Shown here piece by piece: positions 55,360 through 63,943 of a DNA stretch of 64,000 nt. Made by a program: the position numbers and the translations under genes. Positions within the stretch are counted from its first letter, which is position 1. Each line of letters opens with the position of its first letter. The notes beneath the pieces are model-generated. The model saw only the letters and a list, made by a program, of their open reading frames with translations, searched no databases and was not told where the DNA came from. Location: assembly GCF_024764835.1 (NCBI RefSeq), contig NZ_JALIGE010000064.1:20536-84535 (forward strand), written 5' to 3'. The stretch is from Scandinavium hiltneri. GTDB taxonomy: Bacteria > Pseudomonadota > Gammaproteobacteria > Enterobacterales > Enterobacteriaceae.

Positions 55360-56155
55360 ACTCCCCGAGTACCCACGCCACCGATAGTAAATCTGCACTG
55401 CCACCTGGGCTTAAATTCCGCGCTATCAGCGCATCGTCCATCGCCTCTAACGCGTGTTTATCCCAGCCGTCACGCAACAGGTTTTGCGCAGAGTGCTGGA
55501 CGTATTCCAGCCCGGCCATTCCACCGCGCGACACCAGATTGCTGTCCTGATTGATAGCCATGAGTCGCAGCAACATCTCGTCAAGCCGATAGCGGTTCCA
55601 GTGCGGTAAAACGGCGTTGACCGTCGCGAAACCGCTTTCCGCTTCACCGCGCGCGCCCGTCAGGCCGAACTGCTGAAACTGACGCTCGCCCGCCGTGGTC
55701 GCCGATGTGCGAGCCATCAGTTCGCGGGCGACCACGCCCTGGCATATCCCCTGTACCTGCAGGCATAAATTCTCTACCGTCGCGTCACCCATGCGTCCGG
55801 CGGCAAAGCACAGCAGGCCGAGTGAAAATATCCCGCCTTTATGGCTGTTAATACCGTCGGTTGCCGCGTACATCGCCTGCTCACAGGCGATACCCATCGG
55901 GCGCAGAATGCGCAGCTGTTCGGTAATATCGCGTGTCGCGTGCTGTGCCCCGAGTTCAGCAAAACGCGCAAACCATGGCGTAATCGCCCGGATGCTGCGC
56001 ACAAACAGCGCGTGGTCCATATCGCGATGAGAGCCGTTGTTGCGCCGGTCCACCAGCCCCGGTTTTGGCGTCAGCTCCAGCTACTGCCACAGCGCCTCTT
56101 CTGCCAACGCCGGGACATTTTTAACGCGCGGTTTAGTCGCGTGCAAACCAGTCAT
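55355..56155 (-). pseudogene. citG: citG, triphosphoribosyl-dephospho-CoA synthase, interrupted by an amber codon
   Basis: CitG makes the prosthetic-group precursor of citrate lyase from ATP and dephospho-CoA. Read from the ATG at 56155 the frame gives MTGLHATKPRVKNVPALAEE-ALWQ, then TAG (56081-56083, codon 25), then LELTPKPGLVDRRNNGSHRD and an otherwise intact CitG domain to residue 266 (DGINSHKGGIFSLG, GLTGARGEAESG, SRGGMAGLEY, RNLSPGGSADLL). The invariant TPKPGLVD motif lies just after the stop, so internal restart at the GTG at 56053 would lose it. Everything else is intact, which suggests a recent nonsense mutation, suppression, or a sequencing error. The start overlaps citX. Confidence 0.75.
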
Positions 56156-56672
56156 CAATGAGTTTCTCCACGCTGGCAACCACTAACGCCTGCTCATGAC
56201 GACGGGAACGCGAGCAGGCATGAGCCGGTTCATCACACAGCAGGCAACGGCGCTGTGAGTGGCCCAATGCGGTGCGCCCAACCGGGCCACTCTGCGGACA
56301 AATCACGTCGATATCCCACAGACGGCCCAGCGGATGCGACTGCTCCAGGGTAGTCGCATGAGCTTTAATTTCAGCGGCGCTATGCGCCACGCACCACAGG
56401 ACTTCCGGCCCGGTCGGCAGCCACAGCACCTGGCGGTCGAGCACCTGCCAGTGATGCTGCCACAGCAGCTGGTCGCAGGCCTGAATGGCAACGCCCATGC
56501 TGTTGCGATAGCGGATACTGTCTTTCACTTCGCCGGGCGTCACCAGCGTCAGCGACACCACCGGCTGGCCGTAATGCTGCAGCCAGTCGGTCTGACGCGC
56601 GGCGCGGTTGTCCTTCGCGGCCAGCATCTCGTCCAGTTTCACGCCCGGTCGGTGCAGCGTTTCGAGGGTCAT
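56133..56672 (-). CDS. citX: Apo-citrate lyase phosphoribosyl-dephospho-CoA transferase CitX
   Basis: Attaches the CitG product to the acyl carrier subunit of citrate lyase. 179 residues. The family core is RYRNSMGVAIQACDQLLWQ and the C-terminal GRLWDIDVICPQSG with RRCLLCDEPAHACSRSRRH. A GAAGGAGAG ribosome site precedes the ATG at 56672. It overlaps citG by 23 bases and lies 23 bases from citS. No citrate lyase structural genes (citDEF) or ligase (citC) are in the window. Confidence 0.88.
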   Translation of the reverse strand: MTLETLHRPGVKLDEMLAAKDNRAARQTDWLQHYGQPVVSLTLVTPGEVKDSIRYRNSMGVAIQACDQLLWQHHWQVLDRQVLWLPTGPEVLWCVAHSAAEIKAHATTLEQSHPLGRLWDIDVICPQSGPVGRTALGHSQRRCLLCDEPAHACSRSRRHEQALVVASVEKLIDDWFARD

Positions 56673-56695
56673 TCTTTCTCTCCTTCGTCCGTTAA

Positions 56696-58060
56696 TCAGG
56701 CAAGAAATTTACTGAGGATAAGCAGCGACACCGCGACATTAATGGCCCCGCCTATACGCGTTGCGATTTGAGCAAACGGCATCAGGCTCATGCGGTTACC
56801 CGCGGTCAGGATAGCCACATCCCCGGTGCCGCCCTGCCCGCTCTGGCAGCAGGAAACAATCGCCACATCAATCGGGTGCATGCCAATCTTTTTACCCACA
56901 AAGAACCCGGTCGCCACCAGCGCCGACACGGTGCTGACGATAACCAGCAGATTGCTGATCGTAAATGCCGCCATCAGCTCATTCCACGGTGTGATAGCCA
57001 CGCCAACCGCGAACAGCACCGGGTACGTCACCGCGGTCTGGAAGAATTTGTACACCACCTGTGAGCCTTCCAGCAGACGCGGCGATACGCCGTTCACCAG
57101 CTTGATGAACACTGCGATAAACAGCATTCCCACCGGCGCAGGCAGGCCAATCAACTTGTAGCCGAGCATCCCGAGCATGTAGAGCAGTACCGCCAGCAGC
57201 GCACCCGACGCGATAGTCGTCACATCCGTTTTCCCGCTGGAGACTGCCACGTTCGGGGCAGAATCAGGTTCACCGTCGCGCGCAGGCATCAGTTGCCCCT
57301 CCCCGGTCAGATGCGGGTAGCGCTTGCCGAGCTGATTCAGACAGCCTGAAATCACAATCGCCGTCAGCCCGCCCAGCATCACCATCGGCAGCACGCGACC
57401 AAGTGCCACGCCCTGATCCATATGCAGTAAAGTGGCATAACCTATCGACAACGGAATCGCCCCTTCGCCCACGCCGCCCGCCATGATAGGCAGAATGATG
57501 AAGAAGAAAATCTGGAACGGTTCCAGCCCCAGCGCCATGCCGACACCCATCCCCACGACCATGCCGACCACTTCTCCGCACAGCATCGGGAAGAAGATGC
57601 GCAGGAAGCCCTGAATCAGCGTGGTGCGGTTCATACTCATGATGCTGCCAACGATAATGCAGCAGATGTACAGGTACAGAATGTTGGTGGATTTGTAGAA
57701 TTTAGTGGTCGATTCCACAACCACATCCGGCAGCAGGCCGTAATAGACCAGCGCGGAAGGAATAAACGTGGCGCAGATAGCCGCCGCGCCGAATTTACCC
57801 ACAATCGGCAAACGCTTGCCGAACTCACCACAGGCGAAGCCGAAGAAGGCCAGCGTGGCGACCATCACCACGATGTCACTCGGCAATTTCCCCCCGAGGC
57901 AATCAATGGCGATTAGCGCCCCGGCAAGCAGAAACAGCGGCAGAGGAATGATCCCTATTTTCCAGCTATCCATAATGTGCCACCACTTCTCTCTCAGTGA
58001 TGCTTTCGGAATATTTATTGGTTCATGGTTAACAGTAAAAGAATCATCGGTCGTGCTCAT
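56696..58060 (-). CDS. citS: Sodium-dependent 2-hydroxycarboxylate (citrate-type) symporter CitS
   Basis: Member of the 2HCT family (CitS/MaeN/CimH), 454 residues. The two re-entrant-loop GGxG motifs that define the family are seen in LPIMAGGVGEGAIPLS and CCQSGQGGTGDVAIL, and the C-terminal NRMSLMPFAQIATRIGG holds the conserved Arg. About 11 membrane helices follow a polar N-terminal tail. Substrate is probably citrate given citX, citG and citAB; malate is possible. Of two adjacent ATGs, 58060 has the better spacing to AAGGGG. Confidence 0.88.
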   Translation of the reverse strand: MSTTDDSFTVNHEPINIPKASLREKWWHIMDSWKIGIIPLPLFLLAGALIAIDCLGGKLPSDIVVMVATLAFFGFACGEFGKRLPIVGKFGAAAICATFIPSALVYYGLLPDVVVESTTKFYKSTNILYLYICCIIVGSIMSMNRTTLIQGFLRIFFPMLCGEVVGMVVGMGVGMALGLEPFQIFFFIILPIMAGGVGEGAIPLSIGYATLLHMDQGVALGRVLPMVMLGGLTAIVISGCLNQLGKRYPHLTGEGQLMPARDGEPDSAPNVAVSSGKTDVTTIASGALLAVLLYMLGMLGYKLIGLPAPVGMLFIAVFIKLVNGVSPRLLEGSQVVYKFFQTAVTYPVLFAVGVAITPWNELMAAFTISNLLVIVSTVSALVATGFFVGKKIGMHPIDVAIVSCCQSGQGGTGDVAILTAGNRMSLMPFAQIATRIGGAINVAVSLLILSKFLA

Positions 58061-58344
58061 CATCGGCCCCTTGGTTATTTCACGCTCTCATCTTAGCGGC
58101 CCATCACTCGCCTTTACGTGAGGAAATTCAGATTAAAACCGAAGTTTTTATGGTCACTATGGTGTTAATGGTTTTAATTATTGAACGTGATCTACACCTT
58201 ATTATTACGTGTGGTTTTTATGGTTTTAATTATTGCGAAATGCCTCAGAGAAGTGGCTGTGCAAACGATCACAAGTTTCGGTGAAAAGCGGCGTGATGGC
58301 TGGTTTTGGTGATACAGTAAAAACCATTTTTGTGAGCGCGTGTG
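58061..58344. promoter_or_regulatory. citS-citA divergent control region with paired repeats
   Basis: Non-coding AT-rich region between divergent citS and citA. A 16-bp direct repeat, atggttttaattattg, occurs exactly at 58168-58183 and 58220-58235, start to start 52 bp (about five helical turns). A shorter gtttttatggt also repeats (58144 and 58214). In Klebsiella, phosphorylated CitB binds AT-rich sites between divergent cit operons, so these are candidate CitB operators. Confidence 0.6.
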
Positions 58345-59979
58345 ATGGTAATGAAGCTGTCTTTCCAGATAAAACTGTTTATATCCCTGGTGGCCTTTTT
58401 CTCTGTGCTTTTCGCCCTGCTCGGCGGATATTATTATGTCGACATGGGCCGTCAGCTGTATCAGGAAATGAGCATTAGAGCGAAAATACAGGCCGAAGAA
58501 ATCGCCCTTATTCCCACCCTGCGCCAGGACGTTGCCAATAAAAATATCCCCGCCATTCACAACTTCATGCAAAAACTGGCGGCGCACAGCGATGCCAGTT
58601 TTATTGTGATTGGCGATAACCACGCCCGCCATTTATTCCACTCTGTTTTTATCGATCGCGTCGGCACGGAGCTGGTCGGGGGTGACAATCAGGAAGTACT
58701 GGCGGGCAAAAGCACTATCACCATCCGCAAAGGTGGGCTCGGCATTTCACTGCGCAGCAAAGCTCCCATTCTGGATGATGACGGCAAGGTGGTGGGCATC
58801 GTGTCGGTGGGCTATCTCACCAGCTATCTCGACGACGTTACCGTCAGCAAAATGGTCAATATTCTGATTGCCGCCGTTCTGCTGCTTATCGCACTCTTTG
58901 TGTTTTCGTGGTTCTTCACCCGCAGCATCAAAAAACAGATTTTCTCGCTCGAGCCACGGGAAATCGGCCTGCTGGTGCGTCAGCAAAAAGCGATGATGGA
59001 ATCCATTTTTGAAGGGGTGATCGCCATTGATAAAGACGGCCGTATTGAGGTTATTAATCAGGCGGCGCGTAAATTACTGAACCTCAGCCAGCCCGCGCGA
59101 CGGCTGCGCGGGCTGCCGATTGGCGAGGTGATTGCGCCGGTTCCGTTCTTCGACCCCGCTGTGATGCTGGCTAACGATACGCACGATGAAATGTGCCATT
59201 TTAACCAAAGCAGAGTGCTCGCCAGCCGGGTCAGGATCATGCTCGAAAACGCATTACAGGGCTGGGTGATTACCTTCCGCGACCGCAATGACATTGACTC
59301 ACTCAGCGCGCAGCTTAGCCAGGTGAAGCGCTATGTCGATAACCTGCGCATTATGCGTCACGAACAGCTCAACAAAATGACCACTCTCTCCGGTTTGCTG
59401 CATATGGGCCATTACGACGAGGCGATCCGCTTTATTCAGGCGCAGTCGGAACATGCCCAGGAATTGCTCGATTTCCTTTCCGCGCGCTTCAGCTCACCGA
59501 CGATTTGCGGCCTGCTGCTCGGTAAAGCGGCCAGGGCGCGGGAGAAGGGCGTCGAGTTGCAGCTTGACCCCGGCTGCGGCATGGATAAGCCCTTCCCGAC
59601 GCTGCCGGAGGCGGAAGTGATTTCCATCATCGGGAACCTGCTCGATAACGCGATCGAAGCCACCCAGCGCGCCGCACTGCCGCACGCACCGGTCGAAGTC
59701 CTGATTCGCTTAAACGAGCGGGAGCTCATTATTGAAGTGGCCGACCGCGGCATCGGCATTGTCCCGGAACTCCGCGATCACATTTTTGAACGGGGCGTCA
59801 CCACCAAAACCCGCGGCGACCACGGCATCGGGCTGTACCTTATCGACAGCTACGTGACCCAGGCCGGCGGCACTATCGAAGTAGCCGACAACGAACCGAG
59901 CGGAACCATTTTCTCCGTGTTTATCCCTGTGCTTCAACCAGGAAGAGAAGAATCATGCAACACGACATTATTGATGTAG
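58345..59979 (+). CDS. citA: Citrate-type sensor histidine kinase CitA (DpiB/DcuS family)
   Basis: Membrane sensor kinase, 544 residues. N-terminal helix (LFISLVAFFSVLFALLGGYYY), periplasmic PAS domain (about 40-170) with candidate carboxylate-binding Arg/His/Lys in HARHLFHSVF and SLRSKAPIL, second helix (ILIAAVLLLIALFVFSW), cytoplasmic PAS (AMMESIFEGVIAIDKDG), phospho-acceptor His about 339 in IMRHEQLNKM, and ATPase motifs GNLLDNAIEA and GDHGIGLYLI. Start at 58345 by spacing to GAG; GTG 58342 and ATG 58351 are alternatives. Overlaps citB. Confidence 0.88.
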   Translation: MVMKLSFQIKLFISLVAFFSVLFALLGGYYYVDMGRQLYQEMSIRAKIQAEEIALIPTLRQDVANKNIPAIHNFMQKLAAHSDASFIVIGDNHARHLFHSVFIDRVGTELVGGDNQEVLAGKSTITIRKGGLGISLRSKAPILDDDGKVVGIVSVGYLTSYLDDVTVSKMVNILIAAVLLLIALFVFSWFFTRSIKKQIFSLEPREIGLLVRQQKAMMESIFEGVIAIDKDGRIEVINQAARKLLNLSQPARRLRGLPIGEVIAPVPFFDPAVMLANDTHDEMCHFNQSRVLASRVRIMLENALQGWVITFRDRNDIDSLSAQLSQVKRYVDNLRIMRHEQLNKMTTLSGLLHMGHYDEAIRFIQAQSEHAQELLDFLSARFSSPTICGLLLGKAARAREKGVELQLDPGCGMDKPFPTLPEAEVISIIGNLLDNAIEATQRAALPHAPVEVLIRLNERELIIEVADRGIGIVPELRDHIFERGVTTKTRGDHGIGLYLIDSYVTQAGGTIEVADNEPSGTIFSVFIPVLQPGREESCNTTLLM

Positions 59980-60650
59980 CGATTGTAGAAGATGAAAGCG
60001 AGCTCGCGGCCCTGCACGCGGAGCTTATCCGCAAACACCCGCGGCTGCGGCTGGTCGGAATTGCCTCGTCGTTAGCCGAAGCGCAAACGTTGCTCAACGA
60101 AAAACATCCGCAGCTGGTGCTGCTGGATAACTATCTGCCCGACGGCAAAGGCATCACGCTGCTGAATACCCCGAATCTGAACCTCGCCAACTGTTCGGTG
60201 ATCTTTGTCACCGCCGCCAGTGATATGGACACCTGTAGCCAGGCGATTCGTAATGGTGCGTTTGATTACATTCTCAAACCCGTTTCCTGGAAGCGCCTCA
60301 GCCAGTCGCTGGAGCGGTTTGTGCAGTTTCACGAGCAGCAGCGGGTATGGAAGATTGTCGATCAGCAAAACGTCGATTCGCTGTATCAGCTCCAGGCGAA
60401 AAACTACCGGCTCGATAACGGCAGTAAAGGCATTGAGGAGAAGACGCTGGAACGCGTGAAAGCGCTGTTTCAGGAAGAGCCTGAACGCTTTTTTTCCGTG
60501 GATGACGTGGTGACGGAAACGGGGTTAAGCAAAACCACGACCCGACGTTATCTGGAACACAGCGTCGAGGCGGGTTTGCTCAAAGTGGAAATGCTGTACG
60601 GTAAAATCGGCCACCCTCGGCGGCTATATCGCCGGGCGCACGAGAGCTAG
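59955..60650 (+). CDS. citB: Response regulator CitB (DpiA family)
   Basis: 231 residues. The receiver domain has acidic pocket VEDESELAALH, phospho-acceptor Asp 58 in LVLLDNYLPDG, Thr in FVTAAS and Lys in ILKPVSW. The C-terminal DNA-binding domain has the helix-turn-helix TGLSKTTTRRYLEHSVEAGL. It overlaps the citA 3' end by 25 bases, with GGAAGAGAAGAATC as ribosome site. Likely activator of citS-citX-citG. Confidence 0.9.
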   Translation: MQHDIIDVAIVEDESELAALHAELIRKHPRLRLVGIASSLAEAQTLLNEKHPQLVLLDNYLPDGKGITLLNTPNLNLANCSVIFVTAASDMDTCSQAIRNGAFDYILKPVSWKRLSQSLERFVQFHEQQRVWKIVDQQNVDSLYQLQAKNYRLDNGSKGIEEKTLERVKALFQEEPERFFSVDDVVTETGLSKTTTRRYLEHSVEAGLLKVEMLYGKIGHPRRLYRRAHES

Positions 60651-60678
60651 CCTCTCCGCGTCCGGCCCGCAAAAAACA

Positions 60679-62814
60679 CTACTTCAGCACGTAGCCGTAC
60701 AGCCGCTTAATGCCATCGGCATCTTTTTCGCTGTACACGCCCTGTAACTCCGGCGAGAAGCCCGGCAGCATATTGACGCCCTCTTCCAGCGCCAGGAAAT
60801 AACGCTGCACCGCGCCGCCCCAGATTTCTCCAGGCACCACGCACAGCACGCCCGGCGGATACGGCAGCGCGCCTTCCGCCGCGATGCGCCCTTCCGCTTC
60901 ACTGAGACGCACCAGCTCGACGTTGCCGCGGATAAACTCGATATTGGCATCCTGCGGATTCATCACCACCGCCGGGAAACTCTCTTTGCGGAACATCGCC
61001 TTTTGCAGATCCTTCACGTCAAAGCTGACGTACAGATCGTGCATCTCCTGGCACAGTTCACGGATCGTATAATCGCGATAACGCACCGGATACTTGCTGT
61101 AAATCGTTGGCAGCACATCGGCCAGCGGCGTGTCGTCTTCAATGTGCTGTTCGAACTGGCCGAGCATCGCCACCAGCTGCGCCAGCTTTGCGGTGCTTTC
61201 CGCGGGCGTCAGCAGGAACAGGATCGAGTTCAGATCGCACTTCTCCGGCACGATGCCGTTTTCACGCAGATAGTGCGCAAGGATCGTCGCCGGAATACCG
61301 AACGCCGCATATTTACCGGTATGCGCATCGATCCCCGGCGTGGTCAGTAGCAGCTTGCACGGATCAACGAAATACTGATCCTGCGCGTAGCCCTCAAACC
61401 CGTGCCACTCCTCCCCCGGCCCAAAGCTAAAGAAACGACGTTCGCGAGCAATGGCTTCCGTCGGGTGATCCTGCCACGGGCGGCCCGCCACCGTCGGCGG
61501 AATAAACGGTTTGATCATCTTGCAGTTGGCGATAATGGCTTTACGCGCCTCAATCCCTAGCGCCACACATTCCGCCCACAGGCGGCGACCGCTTTCGCCC
61601 TCGTGAATTTTGGCGTTCACGTCCAGCGCCGCAAACAGCGGATAGAACGGGCTGGTAGACGCATGCAGCATGTAGGCGTTGTTCAGGCGTTTATACGGGC
61701 AAAAACGCGCCTGACCGCGAATGTGATTGTCTTTCTTATGGATTTGCGAAGTCTGCGAGAAGCCCGCCTGCTGCTTATGTACCGACTGGGTAACAAAAAT
61801 ACCCGGATCGTTTTCGTTCAGCTCCAGCAGCAGCGGCGAACAGTCGGCCATCATCGGAATGAACTGCTCGTAACCGACCCACGCGGAATCAAACAGAATG
61901 TAGTCGCACAGATGCCCAATTTTATCGACCACCTGACGGGCGTTATAAATGGTGCCGTCATACGTGCCGAGCTGGATCACCGCCAGGCGGAACGGACGCG
62001 CGTCGCCCGCCTTTTCCGGGGCCACTTCACGCACCCGCTCGCGCAGGTATTTATCGTCAAAGCAGTGCTCATCAATGCCGCCGATAAAGCCAAACGGGTT
62101 GCGCGCCGCTTCCAGGTACACCGGCGTGGCCCCGGCCTGGAACAGCGCGCCGTGGTGGTTCGATTTGTGGTTATTGCGGTCGAACAGCACCAGGTCGCCG
62201 CGGGTCAGCAACGCATTGGTCACTACCTTATTCGCCGCCGACGTGCCGTTCAGCACAAACCAGGTTTTATCGGCATTAAACACTTTCGCCGCGAATTTCT
62301 GCGCGCGCTTGGCCGCTCCTTCGTGGATCAGCAAATCACCCAATTTGACGTCGGCGTTGCACATATCGGCGCGGAAAAGGTTCTCGCCAAAAAAGTCATA
62401 GAACTGGCGACCGGCTGGGTGCTTTTTAAAGAACTCACCGTGCTGATGGCCTGGACAGGCGAAGGTGCTGTTGCCCATTTCGACGTACTGCTTCAGCGTA
62501 TCGAAGAACGGCGGCAGAAGATTCTCTTCATAACGCGTGGCGGCGGTTTCAAGCTCCAGCCACTGCTGAACGCTGCCGCCGATAACGGCATCAACGCCCT
62601 CCGGCGCATCCACGGGTTCTTCAGAAAACAGGAACACTGGTAGCTGAAAACCGGTGCGTTTTAGCAACGTGAGAATGCCGCTACGGCTGTCCGCCACGGT
62701 AATGACGACTGCCGCCACGTCGGTAAAATCGGTACTGTCCAGCGCCACCACGCTGCGGTGGCTGGAAAGACGAGTGACCAGCTCGCGGCTGGCGGCAATG
62801 TGCAAAGATTTCAT
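60679..62814 (-). CDS. speC: Constitutive ornithine decarboxylase
   Basis: PLP-dependent fold-type I decarboxylase making putrescine from ornithine. 711 residues from 62814 (MKSLHIAASRELVTRL), as in E. coli. An N-terminal wing domain is followed by the PLP domain with FACPGHQHGEFFKKHPAG and the Schiff-base lysine in SVHKQQAGFSQTSQIHKK. The 20-codon upstream extension is unsupported. It is convergent with citB at 28 bases. E. coli has yqgA between speC and pheV; it is missing here. Confidence 0.97.
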   Translation of the reverse strand: MKSLHIAASRELVTRLSSHRSVVALDSTDFTDVAAVVITVADSRSGILTLLKRTGFQLPVFLFSEEPVDAPEGVDAVIGGSVQQWLELETAATRYEENLLPPFFDTLKQYVEMGNSTFACPGHQHGEFFKKHPAGRQFYDFFGENLFRADMCNADVKLGDLLIHEGAAKRAQKFAAKVFNADKTWFVLNGTSAANKVVTNALLTRGDLVLFDRNNHKSNHHGALFQAGATPVYLEAARNPFGFIGGIDEHCFDDKYLRERVREVAPEKAGDARPFRLAVIQLGTYDGTIYNARQVVDKIGHLCDYILFDSAWVGYEQFIPMMADCSPLLLELNENDPGIFVTQSVHKQQAGFSQTSQIHKKDNHIRGQARFCPYKRLNNAYMLHASTSPFYPLFAALDVNAKIHEGESGRRLWAECVALGIEARKAIIANCKMIKPFIPPTVAGRPWQDHPTEAIARERRFFSFGPGEEWHGFEGYAQDQYFVDPCKLLLTTPGIDAHTGKYAAFGIPATILAHYLRENGIVPEKCDLNSILFLLTPAESTAKLAQLVAMLGQFEQHIEDDTPLADVLPTIYSKYPVRYRDYTIRELCQEMHDLYVSFDVKDLQKAMFRKESFPAVVMNPQDANIEFIRGNVELVRLSEAEGRIAAEGALPYPPGVLCVVPGEIWGGAVQRYFLALEEGVNMLPGFSPELQGVYSEKDADGIKRLYGYVLK

Positions 62815-63313
62815 AAGCGCGACTACCCAAATCGGGAGAGTAAAAGGCCCGGACACGGTAATGACCGTGCCCATAAACTGTCAGGGTCCGACTGGTGACC
62901 AGCTCCGACCGCCAGACATCAGTAAAAGCAGACGAGATCTGATTTTACTGTTGTCCTGCAGTGAGCGTGCGTTTCCCTCACCGCATGGTGAGCATAGAAG
63001 GTTCTGCGAGGATACGGGAGCAACGTCGCACGCGCGCGAAGTGGATAAGGCAATGTTGTTCGAGGATAAACATTCCGCTGCTCCCAAGGGTGAAAGGAGA
63101 AAATTCGCGCAATGATTACACCTTTCGCACAGGGGCGCAAGATGAAATCTTTATGCACAAAACCCGACTCATAGCCATATAAATCGTCACAAAAAACCAT
63201 ATAAATTCAATGTTAATGCATAAAATACTGACACTATTGCAGTAACTGAAAGTGCATCAGCGGTCGCGAATGGTGAGAGATTGCGCAGTCCGTCGCGAAA
63301 CACATAAATTTCG
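62815..63313. other. speC upstream region
   Basis: About 500 non-coding bases holding the speC promoter and probably a long 5' leader. A 93-codon minus-strand frame (62919-63200) has no ribosome site and no homology I recognise. No yqgA coding sequence or remnant was seen. Confidence 0.45.
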
Positions 63314-63342
63314 TTGACGACGCGTGTCGAATTTAGTTTAAT
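63314..63342 (+). promoter_or_regulatory. tRNA-Phe promoter
   Basis: TTGACG (63314-63319), an exact 17-base spacer and TTTAAT (63337-63342), followed by the GC-rich discriminator gcgcccc typical of stringently controlled stable-RNA promoters. Confidence 0.8.
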
Positions 63343-63352
63343 GCGCCCCGTT

Positions 63353-63428
63353 GCCCGGATAGCTCAGTCGGTAGAGCAGGGGATTGAAAATCCCCGTGTC
63401 CTTGGTTCGATTCCGAGTCCGGGCACCA
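63353..63428 (+). tRNA. pheV: tRNA-Phe (anticodon GAA)
   Basis: 76-base tRNA. Acceptor stem gcccgga / tccgggc, D arm gctcagtcggtagagc, anticodon loop ttGAAaa with stem ggggat / atcccc, T arm with ggttcgattcc, and encoded acca end. Its place near speC matches E. coli pheV, a frequent integration site of genomic islands. Confidence 0.97.
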
Positions 63429-63440
63429 CTTATTTAAAGA

Positions 63441-63466
63441 AACCAGCCTACGGGCTGGTTTTTTGC
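63441..63466 (+). terminator. Terminator of tRNA-Phe
   Basis: The hairpin aaccagcc-tac-gggctggtt followed by a T run lies 12 bases past the tRNA. Confidence 0.88.
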
Positions 63467-63943
63467 TTTTGGGGGCTTCTGGTAGATTTCTGGTAATTCT
63501 GACCGCAGATGTCGCTGCTTTACCTCTTGAGTCCCACCTGAGCATATCCCTCTAGCAACGCCCTACCCTTCCGATCACTGTGCCAACGCCGGCTGGTCTT
63601 CACTCTACCAATAAATACTATTTCCACCAGGTATACCTATTGGTGAATTGATCACAGCAAGACAGCATCCGGTCTTTGTCCGGTCAGGAGAAGACAAGCA
63701 GCATCTCTTCACTTCTGATGTGTGCAAAATACTACCGCCCCGGTAGGCTTGCTTAATCCCTCACAATCCCGGAAAGGATTCCCGGCCTTGTTCACGGTTC
63801 TCAATAAAACCGGTTATGAGCACTCCTTCAATCAACTTTTCCCGGCCACTGCTAAATCTCCAGTAAGTGAAGTGGTAATCCCCCCGAAAAACCGGTGTGT
63901 TTATAAGTAGAATTTTCTCGTAATCTGAACCGGGGAGACCTCT
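63467..63943. other. Accessory region between tRNA-Phe and IS gene
   Basis: No gene recognised. A 62-codon plus-strand frame (63722-63910) has no homology I know. Around 63607-63644 accaata and tattggt flank a ggtatacc palindrome. No integrase gene is present next to the tRNA. A possible IS left end (tgtgtttataagtag) begins near 63896, but without the right end this cannot be verified. Confidence 0.4.

Noticed and set aside
62919..63200. 93-codon arginine-rich frame in the speC leader, considered as a polyamine-sensing leader ORF
   Set aside because: No ribosome binding site ahead of its ATG and no known speC leader peptide matches it.
63722..63910. 62-codon frame upstream of the IS3 OrfA
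   Set aside because: No ribosome site or recognisable domain; probably non-coding island sequence.
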